Shown piece after piece: positions 33,902 through 44,611 of a stretch of DNA of 64,000 nucleotides. A program made the position numbers and the translations under genes. The first letter of the stretch is position 1. Each line of letters opens with the position of its first letter. Source of the stretch: Phytoseiulus persimilis (lineage: Eukaryota; Arthropoda; Arachnida; Mesostigmata; Phytoseiidae); contig CM075102.1 of assembly GCA_037576195.1 (NCBI GenBank), positions 3,844,001-3,908,000 of the forward strand. Direction: 5' to 3'. The notes below the pieces were generated by a model. That model was given only the letters and a program-made list of their open reading frames with translations. It did no database searches and was not told the DNA's origin.

Positions 33902-34694
33902 TCAAGAGAAAGACGGTGATTTATTCATGACGAGTATTCTTTCGAAATCGTTTTGAGAGGTGCAAGGCGCAGCGCGCGTTGACGACGGACAGCAATTATG
34001 AGAGAATTGGAGCAACTCGACCATGTCTTTTCCGAATCTCCCGTTTATGTTCCCGATCGGAGGAGGCACCGCTTCGCTGGGGCTCTTCCCGCCGTTTTCC
34101 AGGCGAATGATGAAGCCCATCGGACATGGAGGCGGGAAAATCTCTAGCGGATTACTCGGCGACCCGATTTCTCGTCTGTGTGAAACGGTGAGAAAGCTGC
34201 AAGCCAGTGCGTCCCGATGGAACAATGTCTGGAGGGATAGAGGGCTCAGCAGTGTTTCCCACGTAGTCAGGATCTCAGGAACGTTGGGAAGGATCACGTT
34301 CCGGCGCTTGGCGCTCACCAGGGTCTTCCTATTTTCGAGCATTCGAATCGGTGCGAGTGCTGCGCATGCTGGTTCGCCAACACCGCTTCTTCTTGTCTCG
34401 AACACAAGACCTCTTTCTCATTTCGCAAAGCACAAAGCAAGTGTATGGTGTCGGAACGACGAATTCGTCGTCTCCAATCACGACGCTTCTCGATCGCGAG
34501 AAATGAATCTGCGTCACATTGACGAGTTCCCTCTCTGCGCTCTGACAGCGCAAAGAGCTTTCTCTGCCGGATTTGAGTCTTTTCCAACTCAATTGAATTC
34601 CTGTGAACCTTCAGCGCAGAACTTGGAGGTTTGTCAATATTCCCGGACACGTCCCACTCAACTGGACGTTCGAGTAATCAGCTGCCATTTCTAA
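33902..34694. other. Overlapping long open frames on both strands, unassigned
   Basis: A 167-codon minus frame (33902-34405) and a 223-codon plus frame (34023-34694) overlap. At most one can be real. Neither has a domain, signal peptide or membrane segment I recognise, and composition does not decide between them. I list the region instead of choosing a gene. Confidence 0.3.
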
Positions 34695-34889
34695 TGCCTG
34701 CCAATCCGCAAATCTTCTGAGTAACGTTTTTGAGTTTAAGTTCCGCTATGATCCGCTGGTTTCACACCGCTCTCAACTCTTTGTGCTTCCTGTGCAGAAT
34801 TGTCTCGAACGATTCACTCCACTATTTGAGCGTTTCAACCCCCTTGATACTGCGTGGATGTTTGCATTGGCTGACCTTCCGAGGCCATC

Positions 34890-35081
34890 TTCACAGACGA
34901 TAAATATGAACTTCACCAGAGAGCGGAACTCAGATCTGTTCTTCTGAAGTTAGAAATATGCGCCGGCTTCGTTCATCTCCCCGATCTGAAGTTCTCCGTA
35001 ACCCATCTGATTCGTCCAACTCCTTCTGAGGAGCTCGATTCACTAGGATACACATTCCGGGCTACACGGCCTCCCATGTGA
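34890..35081 (+). CDS. Possible exon of unknown protein
   Basis: A short plus frame preceded by a stop reads AIFTDDKYELHQRAELRSVL, then LEICAGFVHLPDLKFSV, and ends at TGA 35079. Its Leu/His spacing recalls an irregular leucine-rich repeat like those of the F-box gene 2 kb upstream. That resemblance is weak. It could be the remnant of a duplicated relative. Confidence 0.2.
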   Translation, partial: FTDDKYELHQRAELRSVLLKLEICAGFVHLPDLKFSVTHLIRPTPSEELDSLGYTFRATRPPM

Positions 35082-35829
35082 AATGCCGCCACCTACGATG
35101 GCATCGGTGCAGTTCGTCCGCCGTTCATCTCCTCATTGCATCGAATATCCGCGAAGACCGCAGTCATGGACAGATTTCCCAAATAACCGCAGTTACGGTT
35201 CACCGATAACGCAAAACCGATGAGCCTGGAAGCGAGAAATCATCAATCGGGTTTCTCAGCAGTTGCCTATGGGAAATCTCTTGACTTCCCGGCTGGATGA
35301 CTTCGGATAGGCAGACGTTTTGTCCTCGTAGACTCAAACTTTCCCCCTTCCACCCACGGTGGCGCCGAATGGAACTGCCAGGGGCTCACCAGGCAACCGC
35401 CTCCAGATTCTTTCCGGGTATTTCGGGGTTCATTTTTGTCGTATTCTGATTGATGTCGGTTCTGGATCAAGCTCCGATGCAAAATTTGGTCCCGCATCGG
35501 TGATATTTGTTCGCTACTACTGCGGAAGAGAGCTCGAGAACAGGTTCATTTCCGAATGGAGATAAATCCGACAGTAGTTCATCGTCAGAAGGATATAAGT
35601 CCAAGACAGCTGTAGATCGAGGAGGAAAGCTCCCAAAGAGCCAAGCTTTTTAGTATGAACGGAGCTTCACGCATGGGATCAATTTCGTGAGCTCCCAACC
35701 TGAGACGATTGAAACTGCTCCCCTCCGAACATGGGAACGCTGATTACTATCGAGGGTGTCCTCCCGTTTCCCCGGGACCGTTTACCCGAAACCGTTCCCC
35801 CGACTAGAAACGTTACGGTCGTCTGCTAG
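35082..35829. other. No gene seen
   Basis: No supported coding sequence occurs. A GTTTCCCC-rich tract at 35762-35812 is the inverted relative of 41452-41512 on the far side of the LINE and MITE. Confidence 0.35.
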
Positions 35830-35999
35830 CTGACGACAACAGTCGGGTTCCATCTCGACGTTTTTTTTCTCGCGAAACTAGTGCGGTTTTCGGTGAAAAT
35901 CACCAGTGATCTCCAGAAGGAGTAGGTGAAGTGCCTCAGGAAGTGACAACCCAGTGTGTGTTGTGTTTCTTGTTTTTTTTTACAGTTTCCACATAGCAC

Positions 36000-37338
36000 A
36001 TGGCGGGATCAACCGAGACCGTCGCGACACCACCAGCCGGTGGCCGCGCGCTATGCATGAAGTGCGTTGCGGAAGCAAACAGAACCTTCATTGTAGGAGA
36101 CTGCTGCGCCTACGGATCGGTCCACAAGTATGTCAGCGGACTACGGGACAGGGTCAACGAATTGGAACTGGAATCGACGAGCCACAGCTTAGCAGCACGT
36201 GCTCTCGAAACCGCCAAGGAGGTAGGCCAGAAGAAGGCAGATCAGCTAGAAGAGAAACTCAAGAAGGCAAATGAGCTCAGAAGCCAACTTGAAAAAGATC
36301 TCAAAGATGCTAGAGCCACAATAAAGAGGATGGAAGAAGACGTCGTCATACTGCGCCAGCAGGAGCAGCCTATGATGACGGAACCACCTCCCACGGTGAA
36401 AGCAAAAGCCTTCCAAAAGTCGATAATCGCCGTTGGCGATAAGACCCTAGCCCCACTAAGGGACGGCATCCACATGTGGGAAGAGCTAGGGGGGATCGGT
36501 GCCTTTGGAATGTGGTCGTCATGCCAAGAAACCATCACGGATTGCTGTGACCGTGTAAGGCGATACCTCAACGAGGAAAAGACCGGGCAGGTCCGTATCC
36601 TCGTCATGTCCGGAGCGACAGACGTCCGAGAAGGCGTCCCACGAGGACTGAATGGAGAAAATATCGCAAAGGCGATGGCGACAGCACTCGTGATGCTGAA
36701 AAGGTCCTCCGACAGAGTCCTTAGTATAGCACTGTGCTCAATGGTCGAGCACCCCGATTGCCAGAACATCGCGGAAGTGAATAATCTCCTCAAACTCAGC
36801 GTCGAGGCGATGAGGGGGGAGTTCAACTTCATAGATCTCCGCAACATCTCCAGAGATCGCAGATTCCTTGACGTCGACAGCGGCTCACTCAGACTCAGAC
36901 GAGGCTACTCGGGCGAAGATCACGGAGAACAAGGAGAGAATGATGGAGATGTTGGCACAGAGAGAGAAAGCCAGACAAGACAGAGAAAATCTGCGGAAGG
37001 AGAGGGAGAAAGAAAAGCTCCAACAAATCCGAAATGCAGCTGTCAGAGAGGCAGAAGGAAACAGATCGAGGGATGCTACCAGAGGCCGACAGCCAGACAA
37101 ACGCAAATTCGATCATTCCAGGGACGACAAACAGAGACACGTGGAAGAGAGACCGGGGACGAAAACCCCAAAATCTCGACCAGGTGAAGCAGGTGGAAGC
37201 GGCCGACAACCGCCGAAACCCCAGCCGAAAGGAGACGGAGCAGGCAGAGGCGGCAGACAACCGCACAGGCCAAATCCGAGAAGAGGAGGACCGAGTGGAA
37301 GCTCGGCGTCTCACCCCAAAAACAGGAATCGTCCCTAG
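36000..37338 (+). CDS. LINE ORF1 protein, esterase-like, one frame shift
   Basis: Starting at ATG 36000, residues 18-45 contain a Cys/His cluster (CMKC...DCC...H) that may bind zinc. Residues 50-120 form a charged coiled coil (LEEKLKKANELRSQLEKDL). Residues 140-290 look like an SGNH/GDSL-type esterase domain: IIAVGDKTL at block I, RILVMSGATDVREG near block III, and FNFIDLRNIS near the end. The usual catalytic Ser of GDS is replaced by Lys here, so the fold may be non-catalytic. Near 36880-36930 the reading frame shifts by +1 and continues as a highly charged helix and a Gly/Pro/Arg tail to 37338. The protein would coat LINE RNA. Confidence 0.65.
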
Positions 37339-37432
37339 CAGCCCCGAACCCGCCCTCGGAGAGAAAGAGAGCCAAGAACGGCGAACCATCGAACCGAGCG
37401 GCGGGAAAACAGCGGTAGATCCTCGAGCACGA

Positions 37433-40400
37433 ATGACTACCAAAGGAAAACATCGGATGAGCCCAACGGGAGTCAGAGCGGGAAGAAAACCCAATGATGT
37501 CTCAATAAACATTGCAGTTTTGAATATGAACGGATGTACTCATTCCAAATGGGCCCAATTAGAAGGGGATATCCTCAGAAGAGAGGGCATTGATTACATT
37601 CTAATACAGGAAACCCATCTAGCCAACCTACAAAAGCCACCCACGATCCAAGGATACCTCTGGGTTGGAAGCAACCGAAAAATTGCAACCAACAGAACTC
37701 TGACGGGAGGAGTAGGAATACTAAGCAATGCATACCTTGACCATGAGTGGACGGAGAAAGGTACGGATGGGGTGGCATTGGCGATAAAGTACAACTCGAA
37801 AAGGCTGATCCTCATCAGTGTGTACATCTCACACTCGAAAAAAGAGGAAAACGAAAAATTGAACACAGAAATCTCGAAACTGATCAGAACAAAATGTGAG
37901 CACACAGACTACATTCTGATCGGGGGAGATATGAACGCGCATCTGGAAAAATTTGATGGCAAATCAAATGCAAGAGGCAGATTGCTCGAAGACTTCGTAA
38001 CTGTACACAGGCTGACAATCCTGAATGGCTCAGAAAAATGCGAAGGGAGATATACGAGGAAATCAGCGGTCTTAGATTATGTGCTGGCAAACCACACAGC
38101 AGCGGATCTAGTCCAACACATGAAAATTGACGACGAAAGACTGATCACCAATATCTCAGACCACAACCTGATCACGATCCAATGCGAATTGGGAAAGGCC
38201 AGGAGACCCACTGCGAAAAAAATCTCAATCATAGATCCCCGAAAAGCAGCAGCTTTAGCCCAAAAAGGGCTGTGGACCACTGCATTGAGAGGACACGTAA
38301 CGTACGACGAGCTGAAGAACGAAATCGCGGAAGCATCAAAGCAAGCATGCCGAAAACTGAAAGCACGAGATCGTCCCATGGTTTTCTCGAGAGAGATCAA
38401 AGAGGAGACCCAGCTCCGCGAAGCAGCCAACCAAGCCTACAGAGCGGCCCGCAAAGCCGGAACGGGAGAGGAGGAGGCGTTGAGAGCGTACCGAACACAG
38501 CAGCAGAGAGTCAGAGCGGCGGTAGCGAAGGAGCTACGAGTGGGACAGCGGAAAACCCTCTCATACGTACTTAACGCACCGAGACATGAGAAAGGCAGAC
38601 GCTTCTGGCGAATCGTGAATAGAGGCAAAAGAGGCGAGAGCAAAAGGATTATACTGAGAGACGAACGTGGAGAGGAAATTCCCCGGTCCCGAACGGCTAA
38701 TCACCTTACTCATGTGGGGAAGAGGATACTCATGGCGACTCATCCAGATTTGGAGCCCCCACAGGTAGGAAAGATGGAACCTATCGAGATAGTGGTCACG
38801 GAGGCAGAAGTCTCCAAGGCACTCGCCAGCCTGTCGAAAGCATCCACTATGGGACTCGACAGAATCCCAAGCGGAATTGTGAAGGACCTAGAGGAAATGG
38901 GACGAGGATATATCACCCAAGTCTTCAATAAGATCCTAGATGGACAGGAAGAGATCCCGGAGGACTGGGAAGAAGGAAGACTAGTCATGGTGGAGAAGCC
39001 AAACTCCACCTGGGGCAACCTTCTGACATACAGACCTCTAACAATATCCCCAGTGCTCTACCGAATATTCATGAAAATCCTGGCAAATAGGATCTCAGAA
39101 TGGATGGAAAACGAGAACATATTGGGAGAAATGCAGGCAGGGTTCAGGAAGGGCAGGAGAGGTGAAGATAATATCTTCATCCTTACGAGTGCCATAGAGC
39201 TATCCAGACTCCGGAAAGAGGGACTGGTATGTTGCTTCCTGGACTGCTCAGCTACTTACGATCGAGTGTGTAGAAATACGCTGTGGAAGAAGCTCAGAGA
39301 GCTGGGAATGAACCAGGCGTGGATCGAATTGCTCTGAAACCTGTATACAGGAACCAGAAGCAAGCTGGTCCACGGAGAACACTCATCAGAGTGGGTAGAG
39401 ACAACAGAAGGTCTCCGACAAGGATGCCCAGGAAGCCCTGTATTATACCTACTATACACCTCATCACTTGAAGAGCGCCTACAGAACAGTGGCTGCGGCT
39501 TCAGAGCGCGAAAAAAAGGAAACTTCTGGAACACGTTGGAGAAGAAATACACCAACATATCCGGACTGCTTTTCGCCGACGATCTCACCCTGATGGGGAG
39601 AAACTTCGCGGAACTAGAAAAGCTGTTAGAAATCACGTCCCAGTTCGGAGACGAAACGAAACTAACATTCAACCCAACAAAGAGTGCGACCATGATTTTC
39701 TCCGAGTGTGGAATGGGCACAGAGAAAGTCTTCAAGGTCCAAGGTAGGGACATACCGAAGGCCTCGCACGACAAGTACCTTGGAATCACGGTATCAGACA
39801 ATGAGAACTACATGAGTGTCCAAGAGGACATCTGGGTAGAAAAATCTCAGAAGGTTCTGAACCAACTGCAAGCAAGGGCGCTCTGGGGATTCAACAGATT
39901 TGAAATCTCCAAGACGCTGTGGAAGGCGGTCGCCGTCCCAGCACTCACATACGCGAACGCAGTGACAGTGATGTCGAAATCTCTGGAAAATAGAATATCG
40001 GTGGCCCAGAACGAGGCGGGGAGATTTTCTCTTGGGATCCCCAACAGCAAAGTGGCAAGCGAACTCGTCACAGGCGAGCTGGGCTGATCAACCTTCAGAG
40101 CAAGAGAAGCTCAAAGTAAGGTGAGATATTTCAACAGAGTAAAATCCATGCAAGACCACAGATGGCCGAAAGCCATACTGGACATGATGGAACTGACCGG
40201 AGTGAAAACAAGGGCAATACACAGAGAACAGGAACTGCGCCGTGAATTTGAATGTAGAGGAATCACCCTAACTTTCACGAAGGAGGGCATCCCACTCCAG
40301 GGTACTTTCAACAAAGCGATCAGAGAAAAGATCCGCGAGATTGAAACGACTAAATGGAGAGACTCGATGAGTCGGAAAGTTAGTCTGACCCTATACAGGA

Positions 40401-40723
40401 CCCATGCTGTGGAAAGAGGGATCAAGCAAAATCCCTACGAAAACAGCAGAGGATCCGCCTTGCTGGCGCTCAGCAGAGCAGGAATGCTAAGAACAAGGAG
40501 CGTCAGAACATACTCCGAACCGGGACTAGAAACGACCTGCGTGAAATGCGGAATGGTCCCGGAGACTATGCGCCACGTAATCTGTGAATGCAACGATGCC
40601 GTCTTCGAGGACGAGGAAGTGCTGAGGCGACTGGGACTCGACGAAGACCCCTCACTAGAGACGATGGACCAAACCAAGGGACTCCTACAGCGGTGGGAGA
40701 AAGAAACATACAATATCCGCTGA
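37433..40723 (+). CDS. LINE ORF2: endonuclease-reverse transcriptase with two in-frame TGA codons
   Basis: One frame is open from before 37433 to 40723 except for TGA at 39335 and TGA at 40085. The APE-type endonuclease spans about 37500-38190: NIAVLNMNG, ILIQETHL, ILIGGDMNAHLE, and NISDHNLI with the catalytic His. Reverse transcriptase motifs follow: GLDRIPSGIVKDL, TYRPLTISPVLYRIFMKIL, GFRKGRRGEDNIF, a motif A region CFLDCSATYDRV, TEGLRQGCPGSPVLYLLYTS and LLFADDLTLMG (about 39570). The tail has a CVKCGMVPETMRHVICEC zinc motif. The ATG at 37433 is a guess; upstream codons overlap the end of ORF1. Both stops fall where relatives have Trp. Function: nick target DNA and copy LINE RNA into it. 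Confidence 0.85.
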
Positions 40724-40784
40724 GTTTACTCGCCACTGAAGTGAAAGTGTCATTATATTATGAGGATAAATAAATACCAATACC

Positions 40785-41454
40785 AAACCCTCTCCTGATT
40801 CTGAGACCCTCCGAGTCTGTGAGGCTTCTATGTGGACTGCGGAGTCCGAGTGAGCGGACTCCAAGGGGAGCGAGTCATGTTGAGGGATTCCCCTGCGCAA
40901 TGTGATGGATTTGCATAGAGGAATACAGTCGCGTGTCCCGCGAGCCCCCAATCCGGGATGAATAATTCCAGATTTGCTCAATATCACAATAACGTACATC
41001 AGGGCCGGGCGCCTTGGTGCGGCCCGCGGGCCGCATTTCGGAGGACCACCTTGAATTTTCGAAGATGGAGAATCAATCAGAAACTCATGAACTTGCGGAG
41101 GAATTGGAGACCAATCAAGTTTCGCTGTCACAATACCTTCAAAATGTGGCGTCCGTGAAAACTCTTGTATGACCTCGGGTCACTTGTCGAGACCTGATAT
41201 GAATCCTCATACTCTTTTGTGATAATATAACGAGCAAATCGGCGAGCAAAGTCGTGCGGAATCATAATAAACTCTTCACCGCCAAATGTAACTCGCCAAG
41301 CTCCAGCACCATCATTCCTGAAGCCGAGGGTTAGTGTCTATGGTCGGCCGACTTCGAATTCTTCTTCCCAATTTATCAGTGTAATTGGTCTCGACTCCGC
41401 GGTCCACATAGAAGCCTCATAGACTCGGAGGGTCTCAGAATCAGGAGAGGGTTT
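40785..41454. mobile_element. 670 bp MITE with 62 bp terminal inverted repeats
   Basis: 40785-40846 and 41393-41454 are inverted copies with two mismatches, starting AAACCCTCTCCTGATTCTGA. The interior has no transposase; it includes a GC palindrome GCGGCCCGCGGGCCGC at about 41020. It sits immediately after the LINE 3' tail. I could not define a target duplication, so the superfamily is unknown. Confidence 0.7.
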
Positions 41455-41520
41455 CTAGTCGGGGAAACGGTTTCGGGGAAACGGGTTCGGGAAATCGGTT
41501 TTTGGGAAACGGGCTGTAAC
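41455..41520 (+). repeat. Short GGGAAACGG-type repeat tract, related to 35762-35812
   Basis: Four imperfect units of GGGGAAACGGTTTC follow the MITE. The complement of the same tract, including the flanking TTTCTAGTC, occurs at 35762-35812. The two tracts therefore flank the LINE-MITE block in inverted orientation. Confidence 0.45.
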
Positions 41521-41970
41521 CCTATCGAGGACCACTGTCGTTCCTGTTCTGCTATGAGTTTATTGTCTGATGAAGGAATAATCATTGATGACAATGTTTC
41601 AATCCGATGTCTCGAACGCTGCGTCTTGTATTGAATGCTCCCCACCTCGGCTCGAGAAACAAGGCTCTCGATAAAAGGGGCTTACCCCTTAGGGTGTCTT
41701 CCGTCCACACATGATCTCTTTTCTTCGTACGCATTCACTCGGTTCCCCTCCTAATATCTCAATTCGACTCATGGCGTCGCAGCGAGTCTCGATCTGGAGT
41801 TCCACAATAGACATCGGGAGATTTCTTCCGAAGGGATCCAGAACGCTACTTTGGAACCTAAGAACCCGATATTCACCAGAGTGTGGTAGAATCAGGAAGT
41901 ACTCCATCCCGCAAAATCCAACTCTCCACGAGTCGGTGCTGCCATGTCGATGTTCCTCGAACAATAGTAG

Positions 41971-42134
41971 CGAGCAAGCGTGAATTGGAGTTCAATTGCG
42001 ATAGACGACAGATCAGCAGCAGTTGACAACCTGGAGGAGCACACGGCGTACATCTTCCATGTCCGAGCCCACAACATAGACTGCAGGAACGAGAAACTGT
42101 ACTCACCCTCAGGCGTTCTGGAAAACACCATCGG
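41971..42134 (+). CDS. Candidate exon encoding part of a fibronectin type III domain
   Basis: The frame after a TAG/AG acceptor at 41970 reads VNWSSIAIDD, then SAAVDNLEEHTAYIFHVRAH, then NEKLYSPSGVLENTIG. This is the E-F-G strand region of a fibronectin type III domain (NLxxxTxYxFxVRAxN...SPSG). It ends at a GAG|GTACTC donor. Such domains occur in extracellular parts of adhesion receptors. No intact neighbouring exons are recognised except a transmembrane candidate downstream, so this may be a live multi-exon gene or an exon relic. Confidence 0.4.
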
Positions 42135-42229
42135 AGGTACTCGGTGTTCTCATTGCAGTGGAGTTCACAGATCAAATGGGATTTGATTGCTGGGTGCGAG
42201 AGAGCTAATGATCGACCAGATTCTGAATG

Positions 42230-42412
42230 TTGAAATGTTGCATTCGCAAGAAGAGGCTCGTCGTCCGCGGTTTTGGTAATCTTGGTCGTTGTCGGTGTCG
42301 TTGGATTGGCAGCGCTCGCGTTCGTTGGCTACCGAAAGTTTGGTCACATCGTTCTCCGGAATCGGCAAAAGATTGTATTCCATCTATAAAAAGCCAGATC
42401 TGGGGCTGTTCA
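42230..42412 (+). CDS. Candidate transmembrane exon downstream of the FN3 exon
   Basis: The frame VAFARRGSSS is followed by a hydrophobic helix VLVILVVVGVVGLAALAFVG, then YRKFGHIVLRNRQK and IVFHL before TAA at about 42387. With the FN3 exon 100 bp upstream on the same strand this suggests the end of a single-pass receptor with a very short cytoplasmic tail. The acceptor position is uncertain. Confidence 0.35.
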
Positions 42413-43446
42413 CCTTGCCTATGCCAAGTTTCTGAAAACGGTTAGACATTTCAGAGCCAGGACTTAGATGAGTGTGTTACGCCATGATTTATCTACAGCA
42501 ATGTTCCCCCATGACATACATACTGAATAATGGATTCATCGATGAATCGGCACCATATTCACGGGTTCAACGACGAGCTCACGAAAGCGAGCTGTCGACT
42601 TCTGCCGCGGTTACAAGGAGCTTGAAGGCTCGGAGTCAATCAGCTCGCTGAGCCGCTGTGGCTCCTGGATGGAAGCAAAGAACTCTGATCGTCACAGGAG
42701 GGGAGCACGACGAGGTCGCACCGCTCAATCATTTGTCGGACTTTCTAGCTCGTCGCTCAGTCGCATAGCGTCACTGATTCCTCCAGCCCCTTGAGCTCGC
42801 ACATTGAGAGTGCCCAGTAAGAGATGTCGTCTGAAGAATGGAAGGAGTCACAAGTCGGAAAAGAACACTCGGCTCCCACGTGGAAGACTGGTTCGATTCA
42901 GCTCATGCAGAATTAGAAAGGGGGGGGAGGCTGCTCGGTGAACTCTTGACCCCGAGGAAAGAGGTCACCACAGGTCTTTCTGTGTGGTGCAGACTAGGCC
43001 TTCCAGCGGATCGGGATCTGCAGGGATCTGCTGATCTTTGAAAGGCTTAGTGCAGACCACGGACGTCCGCAAATTGAGGCAAATAGAACTATAGCCCTCT
43101 CAAAATCTCGGCGGAGCCCGCCCGAAAACTATCCTCTTGATTCCCGCTCTCCCTGGCCAGTCGAAAATATGTCCGTGGGGAGTCATTGAAGAATTGTGGA
43201 GCGCTGCTTGTAGCAACAAGAGGCCGCAACGCGCAATCGGCGTTCAGGGAAATCCCCTCGAGGCCTGGTCCTCCCGGTGTCACTTCATTCACCGTATTTT
43301 TGTCTTCTCCGGAAGAATGGGTACTTGCGTTCGCCTTCAGAATGCCTGAACAAGGGAAGAGAGAGGAGCGAACAAGTATCCGAGAAGCGCTGAAGCCTGA
43401 CGGAAAAAGAAGTCATGGAGAGAACCCGCAAACAGACCTCTGAGGT
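42413..43446. other. No supported gene
   Basis: Frames of 65-85 codons (42838-43041, 43137-43349, 43186-43443) are present, but none has a recognisable domain or repeat relative. Confidence 0.3.
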
Positions 43447-43454
43447 GTTCACAT

Positions 43455-43564
43455 CAGAGTTGGGCAGATGCTAATCACTTTGAATCAAAGCATCTTTGAT
43501 TCGAATCACGTGATTCGATCATTCTTGATTCAAATCAAGTGATTTGATGATCTGCCCAACTCTG
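43455..43564. mobile_element. 110 bp hAT-type MITE with 8 bp target duplication
   Basis: The element begins CAGAGTTGGGCAGATG and ends with CATCTGCCCAACTCTG-like sequence. GTTCACAT is duplicated exactly on both sides (43447-43454 and 43565-43572). Termini starting CAG plus an 8 bp duplication are diagnostic of the hAT superfamily. The interior is itself palindromic (GATTCGAATCACGTGATTCGATC-type, shown here only in part), so the whole unit can fold into one hairpin. It is non-coding and must be mobilised in trans. Confidence 0.85.
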
Positions 43565-43572
43565 GTTCACAT

Positions 43573-43960
43573 AGAGGGTGCTTTTGTATCGCGTTTCCCA
43601 AGGAGAAATTTCCTACCCAAGCTGAGTGAGTAAGCTGCCTCTGCCCGAATATCGGCGGGTGGCATCCGAGTATCTTCGGAATTCGCAGATAGCTCTCGGG
43701 GACCCTCGTGACCTGGATACGACATCTCGAAGAGATTGAACATCGCATATTCCAACCTCATTCTTTCTCTAGGAAAACCATTCATGATCCTATACAATGT
43801 GTGAGTCCACATCGCGAGCATGCCGCTGCGATTCCAATGCAAGCGTCCACTACCCGGAACATTTCCAAACCTCATGAATTCGCGTTTGAATCGAGCTCAA
43901 GTGATTTGCGTTCCTTGCGCAACTCGTAGGAGCGACTCGCCTCAGATGTTCGCCAAGCAT
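43573..43960 (-). pseudogene. Possible gustatory receptor fragment
   Basis: The minus frame 43875-43567 contains LHWNRSGMLAMWTHTLYRI and RERMRLEYAMFNLFEM. The first segment resembles the second-helix region of the intact receptor at 9032-10117 (SRWNYSGILHTLTSILSILL), sharing W-N-x-S-G-hydrophobic-L. The hAT MITE lies directly beside it. With only one matching segment the assignment is tentative. Confidence 0.3.
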
Positions 43961-44611
43961 GAGCCCAGTTCTAATTGTCCGATTGCCGAGTGATATGTGC
44001 GCGGGATTTTCCCACCCGGCTCCCAAATCACCAAACAGTAAAGTTTCCTCACTTCCTGCTTCGTGACTCTCCTTATTGAGGGACATGGTCGACCAACTCT
44101 GGATCTTTCAGGAGGCGTCTCTCCGATGTCCGTAGGTAAAATTAAGGAAAATAGCTCGTGCACTCGCTAGGAGCGTGCGTCCCGGAGAGCTGTCGTACAC
44201 ATGATCCATCGTGCCCCTCTGTTTTCTGTGCTGCCGGTATTCGCAGACTGGACTTACTATCCATTCCCACTTGCCGTTCTCTGTCATTGAATATCCTGAT
44301 TTGTTCTTCCATCTCTTCAAGGGAGAGTCAATCCCTTCGCACTCGAGCAGCATTTTGAGAGGAAGAAGTCTCCTAAATGCCGAACTATAGGTGTTGCATA
44401 CTTCCATCGCATCTGGGGTAGTCTTGGCATTCTATGACTGGACATTTGTCCTAGCATGGCAAAGCATGGCTCCGAGGGAGATGCAATGCGTTCACGCGTC
44501 TACCCTGAAAAGGTGACCCAGGAGTGTCAGACCCGATGGAGACGAACTCCATGAAACAGACTGAAACACCTTCTCAAGCATCGGAGAGCATGTGGGCGGC
44601 CGGAACTGGCG
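43961..44611 (-). pseudogene. LINE carboxy-terminal scrap (44108-44407) in otherwise unresolved sequence
   Basis: A 99-codon minus frame (44108-44407) contains YRQHRKQRGTMDHVYDSSPG and RTLLASARA, matching the YRQFKETRG...YDNSRGSRLLALARAG segment of the LINE at 28715-29800. It is a third, diverged member of that lineage. The flanking sequence 43961-44107 and 44408-44611 shows nothing clear. Confidence 0.5.

Larger units (their letters stand above)
35830..40784 (+). mobile_element. Near full-length LINE (non-LTR retrotransposon), two ORFs
   Basis: The element has a 5' untranslated leader (start estimated), ORF1 (36000-37338) and ORF2 (37433-40723). Its 3' tail ends in ATAAATAAATACCAATACCAAA. 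ORF2 carries an AP-like endonuclease, reverse transcriptase and a carboxy zinc motif. ORF1 has a coiled coil and an esterase-like fold, as reported for the CR1/L2 branch of non-LTR elements. Only a frame shift and two in-frame TGA codons disable it, so it is recent. A 670 bp MITE abuts the 3' tail at 40785. No target duplication was identified. Confidence 0.85.
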
